DNA from: Clostridia bacterium
Lineage (GTDB): Bacteria > Bacillota > Clostridia > Peptostreptococcales > Anaerovoracaceae
Assembly (NCBI GenBank): GCA_024682015.1
Contig: JAIKZT010000268.1
Location: 1-7,980 of the forward strand
DNA length: 7,980 bases
Direction of reading: 5' to 3'
Under the pieces are notes generated by a model. The model ran no database searches, was not told where the DNA came from, and was given only the letters and a program-made list of their open reading frames with translations. Shown here one piece after another: positions 6,207-7,980 of the stretch. Both the position numbers and the translations under genes were made by a program. Position 1 is the first letter of the stretch; each line of letters begins with the position of its first letter.

Positions 6207-7180
6207 AAGCGATCGTTTTGGAAATAAGAGACGGAGAGGCAGCGGTGCTGCGCGAGGACGGCGTCGTCGTCCGGGTGCGGCAGAACTGCCGGGTGGGGGA
6301 CACCATCGACGTGCCCGAGCGCATCGAGGAGAACCGCCGCGTGCTGAAGAGCCGCTTCACGCGCCTGTCGCGGGCCGTGGCCATGGTGCTCGTGGCGCTG
6401 CTGATCGCGGGCGGCTCGTTCGGTTACATGACGGTCTCTGCCAGCTCCTACGTGTCCGTGGACGCGGGAGACGCTTCGCTGGAGTTTTCGGTGAACCACT
6501 TCGGGCGGGTCATCGCGGTGAACGCGCTCGATGAGGAGAGCGAGGAACTGGCCGCGGAGCTCGGAAGCGAGCTGAAGAACAGGAAGTTCGACGACGCTAT
6601 GGACGTCTGCGTGGCGCGCATGGAAGAGCGCGGGATGCTTTCCGAGACGGATGAGCGCCATATCATCGCCGGCGTGTGCGGGAGCGGGCGCCAGCGCGGC
6701 GAGCTGCAGGAAGGCCTGGCGCAGTCCTTCGGCCGCGGAGAGGACGAAGGCGGCCGCTTCGTGATGATGGACGTGAGCCCCGAGGAGCGCAAGGAGGCGC
6801 AGGGCATGCACCAGAGCCCCGGTATGTTCGTGTTCGAGCAGCAGGGCGGCTTCGGGCCGGGCGGTCCCGGAGTCCCTCCGCGCATGGATGAGCCGGAGGA
6901 TGAGCCGGACGAGATCCTCGAGGGCGAGCCGGGCGACATGCCCGAAGAAGGTCCGGACGGGATGTTCGAAGGTGGCCCCGGTGAAATGCCTGAGTGGAAT
7001 CCGGATGAAATGCCCGAATGGGACCCGGACGAAATGCCTGAATGGGATCCGGACGAGATGCCCGAATGGGATCCGGATGAGATGCCCGAAAACGGCATGC
7101 AGCCTCCCTTCCCCGGCGGAAGCGAACCGCCGCAGCCTCCGGAAGGCGGCCAGCCGCTCGGCCCCGCCCCGCAGGATTAG
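6203..7180 (+). CDS. rsgI: RsgI-like transmembrane anti-sigma factor with acidic repeat tail
   Basis: A 325-residue protein starting in the ATGA overlap with sigI; a weak GAAAGG lies upstream. Residues 1-48 are the cytoplasmic RsgI N-terminal domain (MKAIVLEIRDGEAAVLREDG...) that binds SigI. A single membrane segment lies at about 57-78. Residues 80-165 correspond to the extracellular SEAL-like domain of RsgI proteins (SSYVSVD..., LEFSVNHFGRVIAVNALDEE). In the family a conserved Asn-Pro pair just after VSxD is the self-cleavage site; here the segment reads VSVDAGDASLEF, with no Asn-Pro and one extra residue. After a Gly/Met linker, the outer tail (213-325) is Pro/Met/Gly/acidic with QQGGFGP (213-219) and four EMPEW(D/N)PD units (261-292), where Clostridium thermocellum RsgIs carry carbohydrate-binding modules. 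No such module is visible. Anti-SigI function is well supported; the signal and activation route are unknown. Confidence 0.9.
   Translation: MKAIVLEIRDGEAAVLREDGVVVRVRQNCRVGDTIDVPERIEENRRVLKSRFTRLSRAVAMVLVALLIAGGSFGYMTVSASSYVSVDAGDASLEFSVNHFGRVIAVNALDEESEELAAELGSELKNRKFDDAMDVCVARMEERGMLSETDERHIIAGVCGSGRQRGELQEGLAQSFGRGEDEGGRFVMMDVSPEERKEAQGMHQSPGMFVFEQQGGFGPGGPGVPPRMDEPEDEPDEILEGEPGDMPEEGPDGMFEGGPGEMPEWNPDEMPEWDPDEMPEWDPDEMPEWDPDEMPENGMQPPFPGGSEPPQPPEGGQPLGPAPQD
6983..7078 (+). repeat. Four 24-bp tandem repeats in rsgI (EMPEW[D/N]PD)
   Basis: Units begin at 6983, 7007, 7031 and 7055, with a partial fifth (GAGATGCCCGAA) at 7079. The protein unit is nearly perfect, while the bases differ at several third positions, so the amino-acid pattern is conserved beyond simple recent slippage. 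Degenerate relatives (GDMPEEGPDG, GMFEGGPGEM) precede it. Each unit carries one Trp, one Met, two Pro and several acids. Confidence 0.92.
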
Positions 7181-7218
7181 ATTATTCAATAATATATTCA
7201 ATAAGAACGCAAATTAAA

Positions 7219-7258
7219 GAAGGATCTGTTGAAAGGAATGGCTTTCAGCGGATCCTTC
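7219..7258 (+). terminator. Long hairpin after rsgI, likely operon terminator
   Basis: A 17-pair stem (GAAGGATCTGTTGAAAG with CTTTCAGCGGATCCTTC, two G-U pairs) closes a six-base loop GAATGG, about 40 bases after the rsgI stop. The following bases CGCTTCGTTT contain only a short T-run, so it is not a canonical terminator, but its length and position suit the end of the VTC-to-rsgI transcription unit. Confidence 0.62.
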
Positions 7259-7522
7259 GCTTCGTTTAGGATGACAGTGTGGGTTCAATACTGAGCGGCA
7301 TCTAAAAACCTAATTAAAATGCCGAAGGGGTGGCCGCAAAGAGGCTCATGCCGAGAAGCGCAGTCCGAGGCGCCCTCGTCCGAGGCGAGCATCGCAAGGC
7401 ATGCAGGTAACTCCCCTGCCAGGGGAGATGCCGAAGGCAGAAGGGTCGCGAAGCAGTTGCGGACAGGACCCCGAAGGCAGAGATTATTTAGACACATTTA
7501 TAGTATAAAACATCACGGCCGG
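7259..7522. other. Gene-free stretch with small repeats between rsgI and the 5'-nucleotidase
   Basis: No open frame here resembles a protein, and no tRNA or known RNA is recognised. It holds two direct copies of GTCCGAGGCG (7363-7372 and 7378-7387), two of CCGAAGGCAG (7431-7440 and 7471-7480), and the palindromes listed separately. It ends in an AT-rich stretch (7481-7510). The pattern suits decayed or dispersed extragenic repeats at the convergent boundary between two oppositely oriented units. Confidence 0.6.
7411..7439. repeat. Adjacent short palindromes (CTCCCCT/AGGGGAG and TGCC/GGCA)
   Basis: CTCCCCT (7411-7417) and AGGGGAG (7421-7427) form a perfect seven-pair stem with a three-base loop, followed at once by TGCC-GAA-GGCA (7429-7439). 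The wording resembles an extragenic repeat common in gut Firmicutes genomes (an impression from memory). Only one copy is visible here. Confidence 0.5.
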
Positions 7523-7900
7523 CTACTCGAGGATCTCGATGCGGCCTTCCACGTGGGCGTCGAGGCCGTCGTTCGTGGCGAAGTACTCTTCGTAGATGTT
7601 GTTGACGGAGGTCGCGACGACGCGCGGGCGCATGTTGGCCTTCACTTCGTCGAACGGCACGTTGAAGAACTTCTCGAAGTTGTTGTAGTGGAACGCCTGC
7701 AGGGCGATCTTGAGCCTTTGGCCTGGCTCGATCTCCTTGCCCTGCCACGTAAACTCCTCGATCTGGCGCGTCGTCTTGTTGTAGCGCACGTGGAAGCCCT
7801 TGGAGAACTGGTAGAACTCCGTGTGACCCTCCCAGGCCTCGTCGCGCAGCACGTACTTGAGCATGCGGCGCAATTGGTCTCCGGTCACCTCCAGCATGTA
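7523..7900 (-). CDS. 5'-nucleotidase (metallophosphatase family), C-terminal domain, broken at its 5' side
   Basis: The minus-strand frame encodes about 126 residues of the 5'-nucleotidase C-terminal substrate-binding domain (UshA/YfkN type): YMLEVTGDQLRRMLKYVL, FYQFSKGFHVRYN, a middle part with FHYNNFEKFFNV, and the usual end VEGRIEILE. Enzymes of this family dephosphorylate nucleotides, normally outside the cell, with an N-terminal metallophosphatase domain. Neither that domain nor the link GxVIxYxDxxExTPFDD is found on this strand. The frame stays open to the window edge, but upstream of Tyr-Met it stops resembling the family. The expected preceding part instead appears on the plus strand from 7904. 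An ATG at 7897 is therefore an internal codon, not a start. The gene is rearranged or the assembly is chimeric. It converges on the rsgI operon. Confidence 0.8.
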   Translation of the reverse strand, partial: YMLEVTGDQLRRMLKYVLRDEAWEGHTEFYQFSKGFHVRYNKTTRQIEEFTWQGKEIEPGQRLKIALQAFHYNNFEKFFNVPFDEVKANMRPRVVATSVNNIYEEYFATNDGLDAHVEGRIEILE

Positions 7901-7980
7901 AAGGGCCCCGTCATCGAGTATCAGGACATGCTGGAAAACACGCCGTTCGACGATGCGCTGTACATGCTGGAGGTGACCGG
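7881..7980. repeat. Perfect 20-bp inverted repeat (7881-7900 / 7961-7980) around a 60-bp spacer
   Basis: CCGGTCACCTCCAGCATGTA at 7881-7900 is the exact reverse complement of 7961-7980. Both encode YMLEVTG of the same enzyme domain. The right arm reaches the window edge, so the repeat may be longer. The identity ends sharply at 7900/7901. Confidence 0.95.
7904..7980 (+). CDS. 5'-nucleotidase fragment on the plus strand, running off the window
   Basis: Read from 7904 in frame, this encodes GPVIEYQDMLENTPFDDALY followed by MLEVTG. That is the segment that normally precedes and includes the start of the 5'-nucleotidase C-terminal domain (family pattern GxIxYxDxxxxxPFDNxL). It lacks a start and has no upstream gene body; the other side is the inverted minus-strand copy. 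It is most simply the missing upstream part of the gene at 7523-7900, now in opposite orientation. It may be a real duplication or an assembly artefact. Confidence 0.62.

Noticed and set aside
6983..7078. Regular 24-bp repeats as a CRISPR array
   Set aside because: They are contiguous, lack spacers and are in frame within rsgI.
6116..7201. Long minus-strand open frame opposite rsgI with HxVRIPFxH repeats
   Set aside because: The repeats are the antisense of the EMPEWDPD units, and the plus-strand gene is a clear RsgI homologue.
7466..7495. GACCCC as a third SigI-type -35 element
   Set aside because: No CGAA occurs about 20 bases downstream, and no plus-strand gene follows it.
7285..7497. 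70-codon minus-strand open frame in the gene-free stretch
   Set aside because: It runs through palindromes and direct repeats, has no family resemblance and no good ribosome site.
7881..7980. Invertible (phase-variable) promoter switch flanked by inverted repeats
   Set aside because: The repeat arms encode a conserved enzyme motif and the spacer encodes the adjoining part of the same enzyme, so a gene rearrangement or chimera explains it better. No recombinase gene is nearby.

Overview
The window is GC-rich (roughly 60% or more by eye). It has strong AGGAGG-type ribosome binding sites, a short lipoprotein signal peptide and a SigI/RsgI sigma/anti-sigma pair, which together point to a high-GC member of the Clostridia (Firmicutes), possibly gut-derived. 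The taxonomic call is inference. No rRNA, tRNA, CRISPR array, insertion sequence or phage gene is visible.

Layout: (1) 1-930 holds the tail of an alpha/beta hydrolase and a complete nicotinamidase-like cysteine hydrolase. (2) 950-2880 is a monocistronic unit: a CCCC/CGAA promoter, a structured 5' leader, a secreted Cthe_2159-type carbohydrate-binding beta-helix protein with a Met/Gln/Pro/Gly-rich tail, and a rho-independent terminator. (3) 2997-7258 looks like one operon. A second, near-identical CCCC/CGAA promoter drives a VTC-type polyphosphate polymerase, a DUF4956 membrane protein and a ComEC-like metallo-beta-lactamase-fold lipoprotein. After a 71-base gap with no terminator come sigI and rsgI, then a long hairpin. 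(4) 7259-7522 is a gene-free stretch with small palindromes and direct repeats. (5) 7523-7980 carries the C-terminal part of a 5'-nucleotidase on the minus strand. It abuts a plus-strand fragment of the same gene type through a 20-base perfect inverted repeat, so it is a rearrangement or a chimeric junction.

How the genes may work together: the two promoters match the SigI class (-35 ACCCC, -10 CGAA) with the same 20-base spacing and share flanking bases. The simplest reading is that the SigI/RsgI pair encoded here controls both the secreted glycan-binding protein and the VTC/DUF4956/lipoprotein operon, and itself by read-through. The RsgI-like protein is unusual. The Asn-Pro autocleavage site typical of the family appears to be replaced, and its outer part is an acidic Met/Pro/Trp repeat tail rather than a carbohydrate-binding module. 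It shares a QGGFGP motif with the tail of the secreted protein. The whole is a candidate envelope-sensing system with a polyphosphate-polymerase module; that function is inference.
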